Of a stretch of DNA of 64,000 bases, positions 43,437 through 52,494 are shown piece after piece (position 1 is the first letter of the stretch; the number at the start of each line of letters is the position of its first letter). The notes beneath the pieces were generated by a model. That model saw only the letters and a program-made list of their open reading frames with translations, was not told the DNA's origin and ran no database searches. The translations under genes and the position numbers were made by a program. The DNA is from Stenotrophomonas maltophilia R551-3. GTDB lineage: Bacteria; Pseudomonadota; Gammaproteobacteria; Xanthomonadales; Xanthomonadaceae. The stretch covers positions 248,001 through 312,000 of the forward strand of contig NC_011071.1 in assembly GCF_000020665.1 (NCBI RefSeq), in the 5' to 3' direction.

Positions 43437-45098
43437 GTGAATCCGATGCGCGTGTTGCTGCTGTCGTCCTGCCTGTTCGTGGGTGGCCTGGCCCATGCGG
43501 CCAACGACCTGCCGGGCGGCGGCATCGATCCGCAGGCACTGTCGCGCCATGTGCGCGTGCTGGCGTCGGATGAGTTCGAGGGCCGCGCGCCGGCCACCGA
43601 GGGTGAAGAGCGCACGGTGCAGTACCTGATCGAGCAGTTCCGCAGCTATGGCCTGCAGCCGGGCGGCGTGGACGGCAGCTGGGTACAGCCGGTGCCGCTG
43701 GTGCGCGCACAGCTGGATGGCGCGGCCAAGGCCAGCCTGTCGCTGAAGCAGGGCAAGCGCGCGCTGGCCAACGGCGTGGACGTGACCCTGCAGAGCCTGC
43801 AGCCGCGCAAGCGCGTGCAGATCAAGGACGCCCCGCTGGTGTTCGTCGGCTACGGCATCGACGCGCCGGAACGCCAGTGGAACGACTACAAGGATGTGGA
43901 CCTGCACGGCAAGATCGCCGTGGTGCTGATCAACGATGCCGATTTCGAAGCCGACGCGCCGGGTGCATTTGATGGCAAGGCGGTGACCTACTACGGCCGC
44001 TGGACCTACAAGTTCGAGGAAGCCGCGCGCCGCGGTGCCGAAGGCGTGCTGATCGTGCACGAGACCGCACCGGCTGCGTATGGCTGGGCCACGGTGAAGA
44101 GCTCGGGCACCTCGCCGCTGTTCGACATCGAACGCGGCCAGGCGGAAGCGATGGCCCAGCACACGCCGCTGCGCGGCTGGATGCAGCGTGAGCTGGCCGA
44201 GGCGATCTTCGCCGACGCCGGCCTCGACTTCGATGCCGAGAAGCGCAAGGCGATGCGTGCCGACTTCCGTCCGGTGGCGCTGGACAACGCGAAGCTGAGC
44301 GTTGATTTCGCGCTCAAGCGCGAGCAGGTGGTGACCCGCAACGTGGTGGCCAAGCTGCCCGGTGGTGAGCATGCCGACGAGGCTGTGATCTTCTCGGCGC
44401 ACTGGGATGCCTTTGGTATCGGCCAGGCCGACGCCAAGGGCGACCGCATCCGCCGCGGCGCGATCGACAACGCCACCGGCGTGGCCACGGTGCTGGAACT
44501 GGGTCGCGTGTTCGCCGCCGGCCCGCAGCCGCAGCGCACGTTGTACTTCGTGGCACTGACCGCTGAAGAAAAGGGCCTGCTGGGCGCCAGCTACTACGCC
44601 GCACACCCGCTGGCGCCGCTGGACAAGACCGCCGCAGTGCTGAACATCGAGATGTTCAGCCCGGATGGTGCGACCCGTGACATCGCTTCGTGGGGCAAGG
44701 GCCGGGTCTCGCTGGAAGGTGACCTGGAACGCGTGGCCAAGGCCCGCGGCCGCAGCTACAGCCCGGACCCGAATCTGGAAGCCGGCTTCTTCTACCGTGC
44801 CGACCATTTCGCCTTCGCCCGCCTGGGCGTGCCGGCGATCACCATCGGCCCGGGCCTGGACAAGCTGGACGGTGGCGTTGAAGCCGGTCGCGCGCTGCGC
44901 GAGAAGTACTTCGCCGACTGCTACCACCAGGCCTGCGATGCGTGGACGCCGAGCTGGGACCCGGCCGGCCATGCCGCCGACACCTTGCTGGTCTACGACC
45001 TGGGCGCCGAGCTGGCCAACAGTCGCCGTTGGCCGACGTGGGAAAAGGAATCGGAATTCCGCGGCGCGCGCGACAAGAGCGAAGCGGCCCGCCGTTGA
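43437..45098 (+). CDS. M28-family zinc metallopeptidase with PA domain
   Basis: A 553-residue secreted aminopeptidase-like protein. A signal peptide (LLLSSCLFVGGLAHA) and an N-terminal segment HVRVLASDEFEGRAPATEGEE typical of M28 are followed by a PA insert, then the zinc site: FSAHWDAFG (His), GAIDNATGVATVLE (Asp), ALTAEEKGLLGASYYA (Glu pair) and the late ADHFAFARLGVPA (His). It probably acts in the periplasm or outside on peptides. The GTG at 43437 or the ATG at 43446 may be the start. Confidence 0.93.
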   Translation: MNPMRVLLLSSCLFVGGLAHAANDLPGGGIDPQALSRHVRVLASDEFEGRAPATEGEERTVQYLIEQFRSYGLQPGGVDGSWVQPVPLVRAQLDGAAKASLSLKQGKRALANGVDVTLQSLQPRKRVQIKDAPLVFVGYGIDAPERQWNDYKDVDLHGKIAVVLINDADFEADAPGAFDGKAVTYYGRWTYKFEEAARRGAEGVLIVHETAPAAYGWATVKSSGTSPLFDIERGQAEAMAQHTPLRGWMQRELAEAIFADAGLDFDAEKRKAMRADFRPVALDNAKLSVDFALKREQVVTRNVVAKLPGGEHADEAVIFSAHWDAFGIGQADAKGDRIRRGAIDNATGVATVLELGRVFAAGPQPQRTLYFVALTAEEKGLLGASYYAAHPLAPLDKTAAVLNIEMFSPDGATRDIASWGKGRVSLEGDLERVAKARGRSYSPDPNLEAGFFYRADHFAFARLGVPAITIGPGLDKLDGGVEAGRALREKYFADCYHQACDAWTPSWDPAGHAADTLLVYDLGAELANSRRWPTWEKESEFRGARDKSEAARR

Positions 45099-45099
45099 G

Positions 45100-45211
45100 G
45101 TAGTGCCGGCCGCTGGCCGGCAACCTCATGAACCTTCGGAAAGAATGTGGAGTTGCCGGCCAGCGGCCGGCACTACCGAAAGAGGTGGCGTTGCCGGCCA
45201 GCGGCCGGCAC
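45100..45211. repeat. cluster of three SMAG REP elements
   Basis: A forward element (45100-45122) starting one base after the M28 stop, an inverted element (45154-45176) and a third inverted copy truncated at its CTAC end (45192-45211). Confidence 0.85.
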
Positions 45212-45224
45212 GCCCGGGTATTCG

Positions 45225-45578
45225 TCAGCGCCGGCGCAGCAGCTTCCACGCACCCCAGCCACTGGCGACGAGTGCTGCCAGATAGCACGCCACCATCGTG
45301 CGCAGTCCAACCGGCGACCCTGGAGAGATGCCGCGATGCAGGCGCATCTGCAGCGAGCTGTGGCCGCTGCCCAGGTCCACCGCCAGCTGCAGCGCCAGCG
45401 CGGCGCAGAACACCAGCAGGGCGATCCCGAAACCGATGCGCGGCCACGCGGCCTGCGCGTTGGGGCGGCGCAGCAGCCAGGCCAGTGCCGTGGCTGCGGC
45501 CAGCGTCGCCGCGATCCACATCAATGGCGTGGCGGGAGACGCAGCGGCCACCGGCATTGCACCGGTGGCCGCGATCAT
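45225..45578 (-). CDS. small membrane protein
   Basis: A 117-residue protein with three hydrophobic segments (MWIAATLAAATALAWLL; IGFGIALLVFCAALALQLAV; MVACYLAALVASGWGAWKLL). I do not recognise a family. It begins 10 bp after the stop of the MHS transporter on the same strand, so they are probably cotranscribed. Confidence 0.6.
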   Translation of the reverse strand: MIAATGAMPVAAASPATPLMWIAATLAAATALAWLLRRPNAQAAWPRIGFGIALLVFCAALALQLAVDLGSGHSSLQMRLHRGISPGSPVGLRTMVACYLAALVASGWGAWKLLRRR

Positions 45579-45588
45579 GACGACGCGC

Positions 45589-46923
45589 TTACTTGCGGGT
45601 GCCGTCGAGCCAGTTCGGGCCCTTGTTGGTGAGGAAGAACACATAGACCACCAACGATACCGCGATCGTCGCGGTGACGTAGATGGCGAACCAGTCCACG
45701 TGGCCGGTCTTCAGCGCGCCCTGGTACAGCAGCGGGGCGGTGCCGCCGAACAGCGAGTTGGCCAGTGCATAGCCCAGGCCCACGCCCAGTGCACGCACGT
45801 GGGTGGGGAACAGTTCGGCCTTCACCACCGCGTTGATCGAGGTGTAGCCGGTGAGGATGACGAAGCCCAGCGCGAGGGTCAGGAATGCCAGGGTGGCGTC
45901 ATGCTGGTGCGGCAGCTGGGTGATCAGGTACCAGCTGTACAGCACGCCGCCGACGCCGAAGAACACCAGCAGGGTCTTGCGGCCGATGATGTCCGACAGC
46001 CAGCCACCGACCGGCTGCAGCACCATCAGGAAGGCCAGCACGCCCAGGTTGATCAGGGTGCCGGTCATCGGATCATTGGCGGCGAAGGCACTCTGGATCA
46101 TCTTCGGGCCGTTCACCGAGTAGGTGTAGAAGGCCACGGTGCCACCGGCGGTGATCAGGAAGCACAGCAGCAGCGGCCGCCACTGGTGCACGAACAGCTC
46201 GTACATCGAGCCGGACTTCTGTGCCTTGCCCTCGCGTGCGGCCTCGATGGACGACTCCGACAGCGACTCGTCCATGCCACGACGCAGCCAGAACACCACC
46301 ACTGCCGCGATGCCACCGATGCCGAAGGCGATGCGCCAGCCCCACTCGGAGATTTCCGGCTTGCCCCAGAAGGTCAGCATCAGTAGTAGCGTCAGCTGGG
46401 CCAGCACATGGCCACCGACCAGGGTGACGTAGTGGAAGGAAGACAGGAAGCCGCGACGGCCGGGGATGGCGGCCTCGGACATGTAGGTGGCACTGGCACC
46501 GTACTCGCCGCCGGTGGCGAAGCCCTGCAGCAGCCGTGCGAACAGCAGGATCACCGCTGCCCAGATACCGATGCTGGCGGCGGTGGGGGTGATGGCGATG
46601 AGGAACGAGCAGGCCGCCATCAGCGTGACCGACACGGTCAGGGCCTGGCGACGGCCATGGCGGTCGGCGAAGCGGCCGAAGAACCAGGCGCCGATCGGGC
46701 GCATCAGGAAGGTTGCCGCGAAGATCGCCCACACGTACATCGTGGAGTTCTTGTCATCCGGCGAGAAGAACTGCGATTCGAAGTACACGGCGAATACCGA
46801 GTACACGTAGACGTCGTACCACTCCACCAGGTTGCCGGCGGAGCCTTTGAGGGTATTGGAGATGGAACGCCGCAGCGCGGCGCCGTCGGTGCTGGGGACA
46901 GCGGAATGGGACGTGGTGCTCAT
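45589..46923 (-). CDS. MFS transporter, metabolite:H+ symporter (KgtP/ProP-like)
   Basis: A 444-residue member of the MHS family of the major facilitator superfamily, with 12 predicted helices. NLVEWYDVYVYSVFA at the first helix, the loop motif GRFADRHGRRQAL between TM2 and TM3, and RLLQGFATGGEYGASATYMSEAA are the family hallmarks. It imports an organic acid or betaine-like solute together with protons; KgtP-like annotation is common but the substrate is not certain. Confidence 0.92.
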   Translation of the reverse strand: MSTTSHSAVPSTDGAALRRSISNTLKGSAGNLVEWYDVYVYSVFAVYFESQFFSPDDKNSTMYVWAIFAATFLMRPIGAWFFGRFADRHGRRQALTVSVTLMAACSFLIAITPTAASIGIWAAVILLFARLLQGFATGGEYGASATYMSEAAIPGRRGFLSSFHYVTLVGGHVLAQLTLLLMLTFWGKPEISEWGWRIAFGIGGIAAVVVFWLRRGMDESLSESSIEAAREGKAQKSGSMYELFVHQWRPLLLCFLITAGGTVAFYTYSVNGPKMIQSAFAANDPMTGTLINLGVLAFLMVLQPVGGWLSDIIGRKTLLVFFGVGGVLYSWYLITQLPHQHDATLAFLTLALGFVILTGYTSINAVVKAELFPTHVRALGVGLGYALANSLFGGTAPLLYQGALKTGHVDWFAIYVTATIAVSLVVYVFFLTNKGPNWLDGTRK

Positions 46924-47235
46924 CCGGGTGGGAATCCTCGATGCGGCGCTTCCGTGCGGGAAAGATCGGTGCCAGCCGCGCGCGGGGCGCTTGCGGCCAG
47001 CCTCCTAGGTAATGCATCCCACGTCAACGCCGGGTGCCGAACGAGCGGGCGGGGAATGGGACCGGACAGGGTGACAGCGGGCGCCAGACGGGCCTATAGC
47101 TAAATCGTCGTACGCCGTTTCGCGTCCGGCACCGGGGAAGATCGCCCATCCGAGTTGCAGTGTGTTGAAAACCGGGGTTATTTCAGCCGGCCGAACGTCC
47201 TAGAATCCGCGTTCCCCCGGCCCCTCTGGTGCGTC

Positions 47236-48141
47236 ATGTCGGCTCCCCCTGTTCCGTCTGCGGCTGCCCCCCGGGGTGGCCTTGTCGCGTTGGCGCTGCT
47301 GCTGGTCTACGTGGTCTGGGGGTCGACCTACCTGGGCATCGCCAAGGCCCTGCACGGCGGCGCGCTGCCGCTGACGATGGTCTCCGGCAGCCGCTTCATC
47401 ATTGCCGGTGGCCTGATGTTCCTGGCCCTGCGCCTGTTCTGGAAGATGCCGAACCCGACCCTGCGGCAGTGGCGCAACCTGGTCATCATGGGCGTGACCA
47501 TGCTGGTGCTGGGCAACGGCATGGTGGTGCTGGCCGAGCGCGAGGTGTCCTCGGGCTTGGCGGCCACCGCGGTGGCTTCGGTGCCGCTGTGGATGGCACT
47601 GTTCTCGGCGCTGCGCGGCCAGCATGCCAGCAAGGGCGAATGGCTGGGTATCGCCGTCGGCTTCGTCGGCGTGGTCTGGCTCAATGCCGGCAGCAGCCTG
47701 ACCGCCTCGCCGACCGGGCTGGTGCTGCTGCTGATCGCGCCGATCGGCTGGGCCTTCGGTTCGGTGTGGGCACGCGGGCTGGATCTGCCGGGCCCGTTCA
47801 TGACCGCCGCCGGTCAGATGCTCTGCGGCGGCGTGCTGCTGGTGCTGATCGGCCTGGCCGTTGGCGAGCGGCCGACCACGCTGCCCGATACCGGCGGTCT
47901 GCTGGCGATGGCCTACCTGTGCGTGTTCGGGTCCATCGTGGCGTTCACCGCCTATGTGTGGCTGCTGCAGAACGTACGCCCGGCGCTGGCCGGCAGCTAT
48001 GCATACGTCAATCCCGTGATCGCGGTGCTGCTGGGCGCCGCATTGAATGGTGAACGCTTTGGATGGCGGGACTTCCTCGCCATGGCGGTGATTCTTCTGG
48101 GTGTGGTGGTGTTGACGATGGCGAGGACGCGAAAGAAATGA
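47236..48141 (+). CDS. yedA: EamA-family transporter YedA
   Basis: A 301-residue drug/metabolite transporter with ten hydrophobic helices in two EamA repeats. VYVVWGSTYLGIAKAL at TM1 and YVNPVIAVLLGAALNGE near the end are typical of YedA. The start at 47236 is preferred over an in-frame ATG 27 codons earlier in non-family sequence. It overlaps rarD by ATGA: two EamA transporters encoded in one unit. Confidence 0.92.
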   Translation: MSAPPVPSAAAPRGGLVALALLLVYVVWGSTYLGIAKALHGGALPLTMVSGSRFIIAGGLMFLALRLFWKMPNPTLRQWRNLVIMGVTMLVLGNGMVVLAEREVSSGLAATAVASVPLWMALFSALRGQHASKGEWLGIAVGFVGVVWLNAGSSLTASPTGLVLLLIAPIGWAFGSVWARGLDLPGPFMTAAGQMLCGGVLLVLIGLAVGERPTTLPDTGGLLAMAYLCVFGSIVAFTAYVWLLQNVRPALAGSYAYVNPVIAVLLGAALNGERFGWRDFLAMAVILLGVVVLTMARTRKK

Positions 48142-49034
48142 GCATGGACGAGAAAGAACAACGCCGCGGCCTGCTGGTCACCGCCTCCACCTTCGTGATC
48201 TGGGGGCTGGTGCCGGTGTACTGGCACCTGCTCAACGAGGTGCCCTCGTTCCAGATCATCGCCCACCGCATCATCTGGAGCACGGTGATGGTGCTGGGCT
48301 GGCTGCTGCTCAGTTCGAAGCTGGGCTGGTGGCAGAAGATCGCCGCGCAGCCGCGCGCGCTGTCGATCCTGCTGGTTTCGAGCCTGACCATCGCCTTCAA
48401 CTGGGGCCTTTACATCTGGGCCATCAACGCCGGCCACGTCATCGAGACCAGCCTGGGCTACTTCATCAATCCGCTGGTGAACGTGCTGCTGGGCGTGCTG
48501 GTGCTGAAGGAGCGCCTGCGCCGGCTGCAGTGGGTGGCGGTGGCGATGGCGGCCATCGGCGTGGCCTGGCTGACCATCGATGCCGGGACGCCGCCGTGGA
48601 TCGCGCTGGGCCTGGCCTGCTCGTTCGGCCTGTATGGCCTGCTGCGCAAACTGGTCTCGGTCGATCCGGTGGCCGGCTTGGGCGTGGAAAGCCTGTACCT
48701 GTTCCTGCCGGCGCTGGCGTTTGCGATCTGGGCCGAGAACGGCCACGGCGGGGCGTTCTTCCATGGCTGGGGCTGGCGCAACGACCTGCTGCTGATCTTT
48801 GGTGGTGCGATCACCGCAGTACCGCTGATCGGCTTCGCCTACGGCGTCAAGCGCATTCCGCTGTCGCTGGTCGGCATCCTGCAGTACATCGCGCCGAGCC
48901 TGCAGCTGCTGCTGGGCGTGTTCTTCTTCCACGAAGCGTTCGACACCGCCAAGGCGATCGGCTTTGCCGCGATCTGGGCTGGCCTGATCCTGTTTGTCGG
49001 CGACAACATCCGCACGATGCGCGCCAAGCGGTAG
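48138..49034 (+). CDS. rarD: EamA-family transporter RarD
   Basis: A 298-residue RarD-type drug/metabolite transporter. STFVIWGLVPVYWHLLNEVPSFQIIAHRIIWS at TM1-2, SLTIAFNWGLYIWAINAGHVIETSLGYFINPLVNV and LQYIAPSLQLLLGVFFFHE are the family signatures. The gene starts in the stop of yedA. Its TAG stop is supplied by the GTAG head of the REP element at 49031. Confidence 0.93.
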   Translation: MSMDEKEQRRGLLVTASTFVIWGLVPVYWHLLNEVPSFQIIAHRIIWSTVMVLGWLLLSSKLGWWQKIAAQPRALSILLVSSLTIAFNWGLYIWAINAGHVIETSLGYFINPLVNVLLGVLVLKERLRRLQWVAVAMAAIGVAWLTIDAGTPPWIALGLACSFGLYGLLRKLVSVDPVAGLGVESLYLFLPALAFAIWAENGHGGAFFHGWGWRNDLLLIFGGAITAVPLIGFAYGVKRIPLSLVGILQYIAPSLQLLLGVFFFHEAFDTAKAIGFAAIWAGLILFVGDNIRTMRAKR

Positions 49035-49154
49035 CGCCGGGCCATGCCCGGCGAAGTTGCGGGGTCGGATCCCTCCGCAACGTGGAGGGCTCCGACCCGC
49101 AGGCTTCGGATGGAATGGGGTCAGAGCCCTTCGCGGGCGAAGGGATCCGACCCC
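49031..49154. repeat. SMAG REP element and two GGGGTC-type inverted repeats
   Basis: A SMAG element (49031-49053, sharing the rarD stop codon) is followed by two imperfect palindromes: GGGTCGGA/TCCGACCC (49062-49098) and GGGGTCAGA/GATCCGACCCC with inner CCCTTCG/CGAAGGG arms (49117-49154). They lie between convergent genes, just before the terminator of the TonB-dependent receptor gene. Confidence 0.8.
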
Positions 49155-49176
49155 CGCTTCTCCGACCCCGCTTCCC

Positions 49177-49211
49177 ACAAAAAAGAACGGCGCCCCGAGG
49201 GGCGCCGTTCT
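49177..49211 (-). terminator. intrinsic terminator of the TonB-dependent receptor gene
   Basis: On the minus strand, a perfect 13-bp stem AGAACGGCGCCCC/GGGGCGCCGTTCT with a 2-nt loop followed by T-rich sequence. Confidence 0.92.
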
Positions 49212-49265
49212 GCTTCCATCCACGGCCAGGAGAGAGTTGGCCGTGGCGGGAACGCGGTTGCAGGC

Positions 49266-52124
49266 TTAGAAGCGCTGCTGGTACTTCATGTACATGAAAC
49301 GACCGATATCGAAGCCACCGTAGTAGGTGAAGCTGCTGTTCGGCTGGCTGTACATGATCGGACCCTGGTGGTCGAAGACGTTGTTCACGCCCAGCGACAC
49401 GGTGCCGTCCCACGGCAGGCTGTAACGCACCTGCAGGTCGTGGAAGGTGTTGGAGCCCACCTTGCGGCTCGGCTGCGCATCGGTGTACGGCGAGACGAAG
49501 CCGGCCATGTTGCAGTCCGGGCCACCGCCCAGGTCATACGAGCAGGCTTCCTTCATGCCCGAGTAGTAGCGGGCGGTCCAGCCAATGCCCAGGTCGCCGT
49601 ACTGCCAATCCAGGTTGAAGGTCGAACGCACGCGGAAGTTGCCCTGCCAGCCGGTCTTCTGCTCCACCGGCGTGGTGGCGGCGCTGTCGTTGCGCTGCTC
49701 CAGGTAGTCGGTGTAGGTGGTGTTCCAGGTGGCGGCAAAGCGGCCGAACGAGGTTTCCGGCAGGCGGTAGCGCAGGCTGAAATCGTAGCCAGCGGTTTCG
49801 CGGTAGCCCGCATTGACCAGCGAGCGGTCCAGCGCCGTCACCTGGCCCAGCGTCTTGGCGCTGGTGGAACGGGTGAAGCGGCCGCAGGCCGAATCCACGC
49901 CCTGCACGTAGCACTGGTTGAGGATGTCGGTGGCCGACTCACCCACGATCGCGTTGTCGATGCGGATCTTCCACCAGTCCAGGCTGACGTCCAGGCCCGG
50001 CACGAACTCGGGGCTGTACACCAGGCCCACGGTCCAGGTCTTGGCGGTTTCCGGCTTCAGGTTCGCATTGGAACCGGAGTCGAAATCGGCGATGCCCTGC
50101 TGGCCCGGACGGTTGGCGACGTTGCCTTCCGACGCGGTCTGCTGGCGGAAGTTCGCCGGCACCTTCAGCGCCTGGCAGCGTGCGGCCACGGTCGCGCTGC
50201 TGGCAGCGATGCCGAACGAGGTATCGCACGGATCGGTGAACGAATCACGGCTCTTCGCGCCACCGCTGTACAGGTCGTCCACGGTCGGCGCACGGAAGCC
50301 GGTGCCATAGGTAGCGCGCACCAGCAGGCTGTCGATCGGCTTCCACTTCAGGCCGAACTTGCTGTTGGTGGTCGAACCGAAGGTGTTGTAGTCGGTGTAG
50401 CGGCCGGCCAGGTCCAGCGACAGCTCACGCGCGAACGGCATGTCGGCCAGCAGCGGTACCTGCAGTTCCAGGTAGACCTCGTTGAGCGAGTAGTCGCCAC
50501 GGGTCGGCTGGCCGGTGGTGCCGGCGATCTGGCCCTTCTGCACCATCAGGTCCGGGGTGTAGCTGGCTTCTTCGCTGCGGTGCTCGAAGCCCATCGCGGC
50601 CATCACGTCGCCGGCCGGCAGGGAGAACACCGAACCGGAGATGTTGGCGCTGGCCACCTTGGTGGTGCTCTTCATCTTGTCGACGAAGCGGGTGAACAGG
50701 TAGTCCTGCACGTCCTGGTTGCTCAGCGAGCCCGGGCCCGCATAGCCCATCGGCGCGGCCGGGTTCCACGGCACGCAGCCGGCGATCACTGCACCCGGGC
50801 TGCCGCAGCGTGCCACGGTGCCATCCATGAAGGACGGGCCCACCGCCAGGTCGACATGCGGCTGGTACATGCTGCCGGTACCGATGCGCTCGCCTTCATT
50901 GCGGTTGTACATGTAGCTGACGTTCCAGTCCCAGTACCGCGAACCGGTTTCGAAGCTGCCTTCCAGGCCGATGCTGGCGCGCTTGGTGTCCAGGTTGTTC
51001 TCGGTCGCACGCGGCATTTCTTCGGTGCGGTGCGAGAACAGCACGTCCTGGCCCCAGTGGTTGAACGCGCTGTCCTTGGACAGGGCAGCACGGGAACCGT
51101 TGCGGGCCTGTGCGGTGGATACCGAGTAGGGGTAGCCGGCCAGGTGCTTGGTCGACTCGCGCTTGCTGTACAGCGCGTCGGCCACGATGCGCAGGTCATC
51201 GGTGATCGAGAAGCCACCGTTGGCGAACACCGAAGTGCGCTCCATGCCGCTCAGCAGGCTCATGTTGGTCTTGGTGTTGGCACCATCGGCCGGATCGGGC
51301 GTGTGGAAATTGCCCTTCTGGCTCGGGTCGCCGCCCGGGCCCACGGTCAGCGACTTGCCGTCGACGGTGACGCTGCCCCACTGCGTGGTCTGGTTCAGTG
51401 CCTTGACGTCGTCGGGATGGCGCGGGCCCCCCGGGTAACGGCTGAACTCACGCTCGCTGCCGAGAATCTCGTCTTCCTTGGTGCGCTCGGCGCCGACGCT
51501 GAACCAGCCGCGGTCGAAGGTCTTGCCGAAGGTGGCGCTGTAGGAGCGCTTCTGGCCGTCGCCTTCACCGTACTGGCCGACGTAGACGCTGGCTTCGCCA
51601 CCGTCGAAGTTCTTGCGGGTGATGATGTTGACCACACCGGCGATGGCGTCCGAGCCATACAGCGCGGATGCGCCGTCGGTCAGCACTTCCACGCGCTCGA
51701 CAATCGCCGAGGGAATCGAAGCCAGGTCGGAGTAGCCACCGGCGCTGACGCCCATGCGGCGGCCGTCGATCAGCACCAGGCTGCGTTCAGGCCCGAGGTT
51801 GCGCAGGCTGACGTACGTGCCGCCGAAGTCGCGCGAAGAACTCAGCGACGACGAGCGGCTCAGGCTCGGTGCGCCGGCGGCGGTGACGTCCTGCAGGATG
51901 TCGGCGACGTTGATGTAACCCTTCTTCTCGATCTCGGCGCGGCTGAGCGCGACGACCGGCTGTGCGGTCTCGACACTGGCCTGGCGGATGCGCGAGCCGG
52001 TGATTTCGATGCGGTCGAGGTTGGTCGGGGTGTCGCCGGCGCTCTGTGCGAAGGCGGGGGTGGTGCAGCTGGCGGCCAGCGCGATGACGATCGCGTTGCG
52101 CAGCGGATTGGTTTTCAGGGACAT
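49266..52124 (-). CDS. TonB-dependent outer-membrane receptor
   Basis: A 952-residue TonB-dependent receptor. A signal peptide (NPLRNAIVIALAASCTTPAFAQ) precedes the plug domain (DRIEITGSRIRQASVETAQPVVALS... VLTDGASALYGSDAIAGVVNIITRK) and a 22-strand barrel ending in aromatic MYMKYQQRF. Loops such as DSFTDPCDTSFG and CYVQGVDSACGRF contain paired Cys, as in the large Xanthomonas/Stenotrophomonas receptor group. The ligand is unknown. The start at 52124 is the only one that puts the signal peptide at the N-terminus; longer in-frame extension is not plausible. Confidence 0.93.
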   Translation of the reverse strand: MSLKTNPLRNAIVIALAASCTTPAFAQSAGDTPTNLDRIEITGSRIRQASVETAQPVVALSRAEIEKKGYINVADILQDVTAAGAPSLSRSSSLSSSRDFGGTYVSLRNLGPERSLVLIDGRRMGVSAGGYSDLASIPSAIVERVEVLTDGASALYGSDAIAGVVNIITRKNFDGGEASVYVGQYGEGDGQKRSYSATFGKTFDRGWFSVGAERTKEDEILGSEREFSRYPGGPRHPDDVKALNQTTQWGSVTVDGKSLTVGPGGDPSQKGNFHTPDPADGANTKTNMSLLSGMERTSVFANGGFSITDDLRIVADALYSKRESTKHLAGYPYSVSTAQARNGSRAALSKDSAFNHWGQDVLFSHRTEEMPRATENNLDTKRASIGLEGSFETGSRYWDWNVSYMYNRNEGERIGTGSMYQPHVDLAVGPSFMDGTVARCGSPGAVIAGCVPWNPAAPMGYAGPGSLSNQDVQDYLFTRFVDKMKSTTKVASANISGSVFSLPAGDVMAAMGFEHRSEEASYTPDLMVQKGQIAGTTGQPTRGDYSLNEVYLELQVPLLADMPFARELSLDLAGRYTDYNTFGSTTNSKFGLKWKPIDSLLVRATYGTGFRAPTVDDLYSGGAKSRDSFTDPCDTSFGIAASSATVAARCQALKVPANFRQQTASEGNVANRPGQQGIADFDSGSNANLKPETAKTWTVGLVYSPEFVPGLDVSLDWWKIRIDNAIVGESATDILNQCYVQGVDSACGRFTRSTSAKTLGQVTALDRSLVNAGYRETAGYDFSLRYRLPETSFGRFAATWNTTYTDYLEQRNDSAATTPVEQKTGWQGNFRVRSTFNLDWQYGDLGIGWTARYYSGMKEACSYDLGGGPDCNMAGFVSPYTDAQPSRKVGSNTFHDLQVRYSLPWDGTVSLGVNNVFDHQGPIMYSQPNSSFTYYGGFDIGRFMYMKYQQRF

Positions 52125-52385
52125 CCGTGAAATCTCGTGTTTCAGAAAAAACATGCGCCCGTTCTGTGGGCGCGTGGGGTGCTGCAAACCAACGTGGGGC
52201 CGCGATTCTAGAATGTTTCCATTCGTAACTGTTTGTCCCTGCGCGCTGGGAAGTGCGCGAAAATGAATCGCAACCAACAATCCACAGATGCACTGTGCGC
52301 AGCGTCACGTGCGTTGCGTTTGCGACGGGCAGAGGCATCGGTAGCGGCGGTATCTACGCAATCTGTAGCGACGACCACCCAGATC

Positions 52386-52424
52386 GGGGTCAGATCCCTT
52401 CGCGTAGCGAAGGGATCTGACCCC
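52386..52424. repeat. GGGGTC-type inverted repeat
   Basis: GGGGTCAGATCCCTTCGC and GCGAAGGGATCTGACCCC around TA: a near-perfect 39-bp palindrome. It lies two bases from the next terminator. Confidence 0.8.
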
Positions 52425-52426
52425 AC

Positions 52427-52460
52427 CAAAGAAAAAGGGACGGAGCCTTCGCTCCGTCCC
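52427..52460 (-). terminator. intrinsic terminator of the ABC export operon
   Basis: On the minus strand a 10-bp stem GGGACGGAGC/GCTCCGTCCC with loop GAAG, followed by TTTTTCTTT. Confidence 0.93.
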
Positions 52461-52494
52461 CCTGCGTGATGCGCAGTCTGTCGCTGCGTGATGC

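Noticed and set aside
49044..52130. 1028-residue ORF opposite the TonB-dependent receptor
   Set aside because: Antisense shadow; composition is reversed codon bias with no signal peptide or motif.
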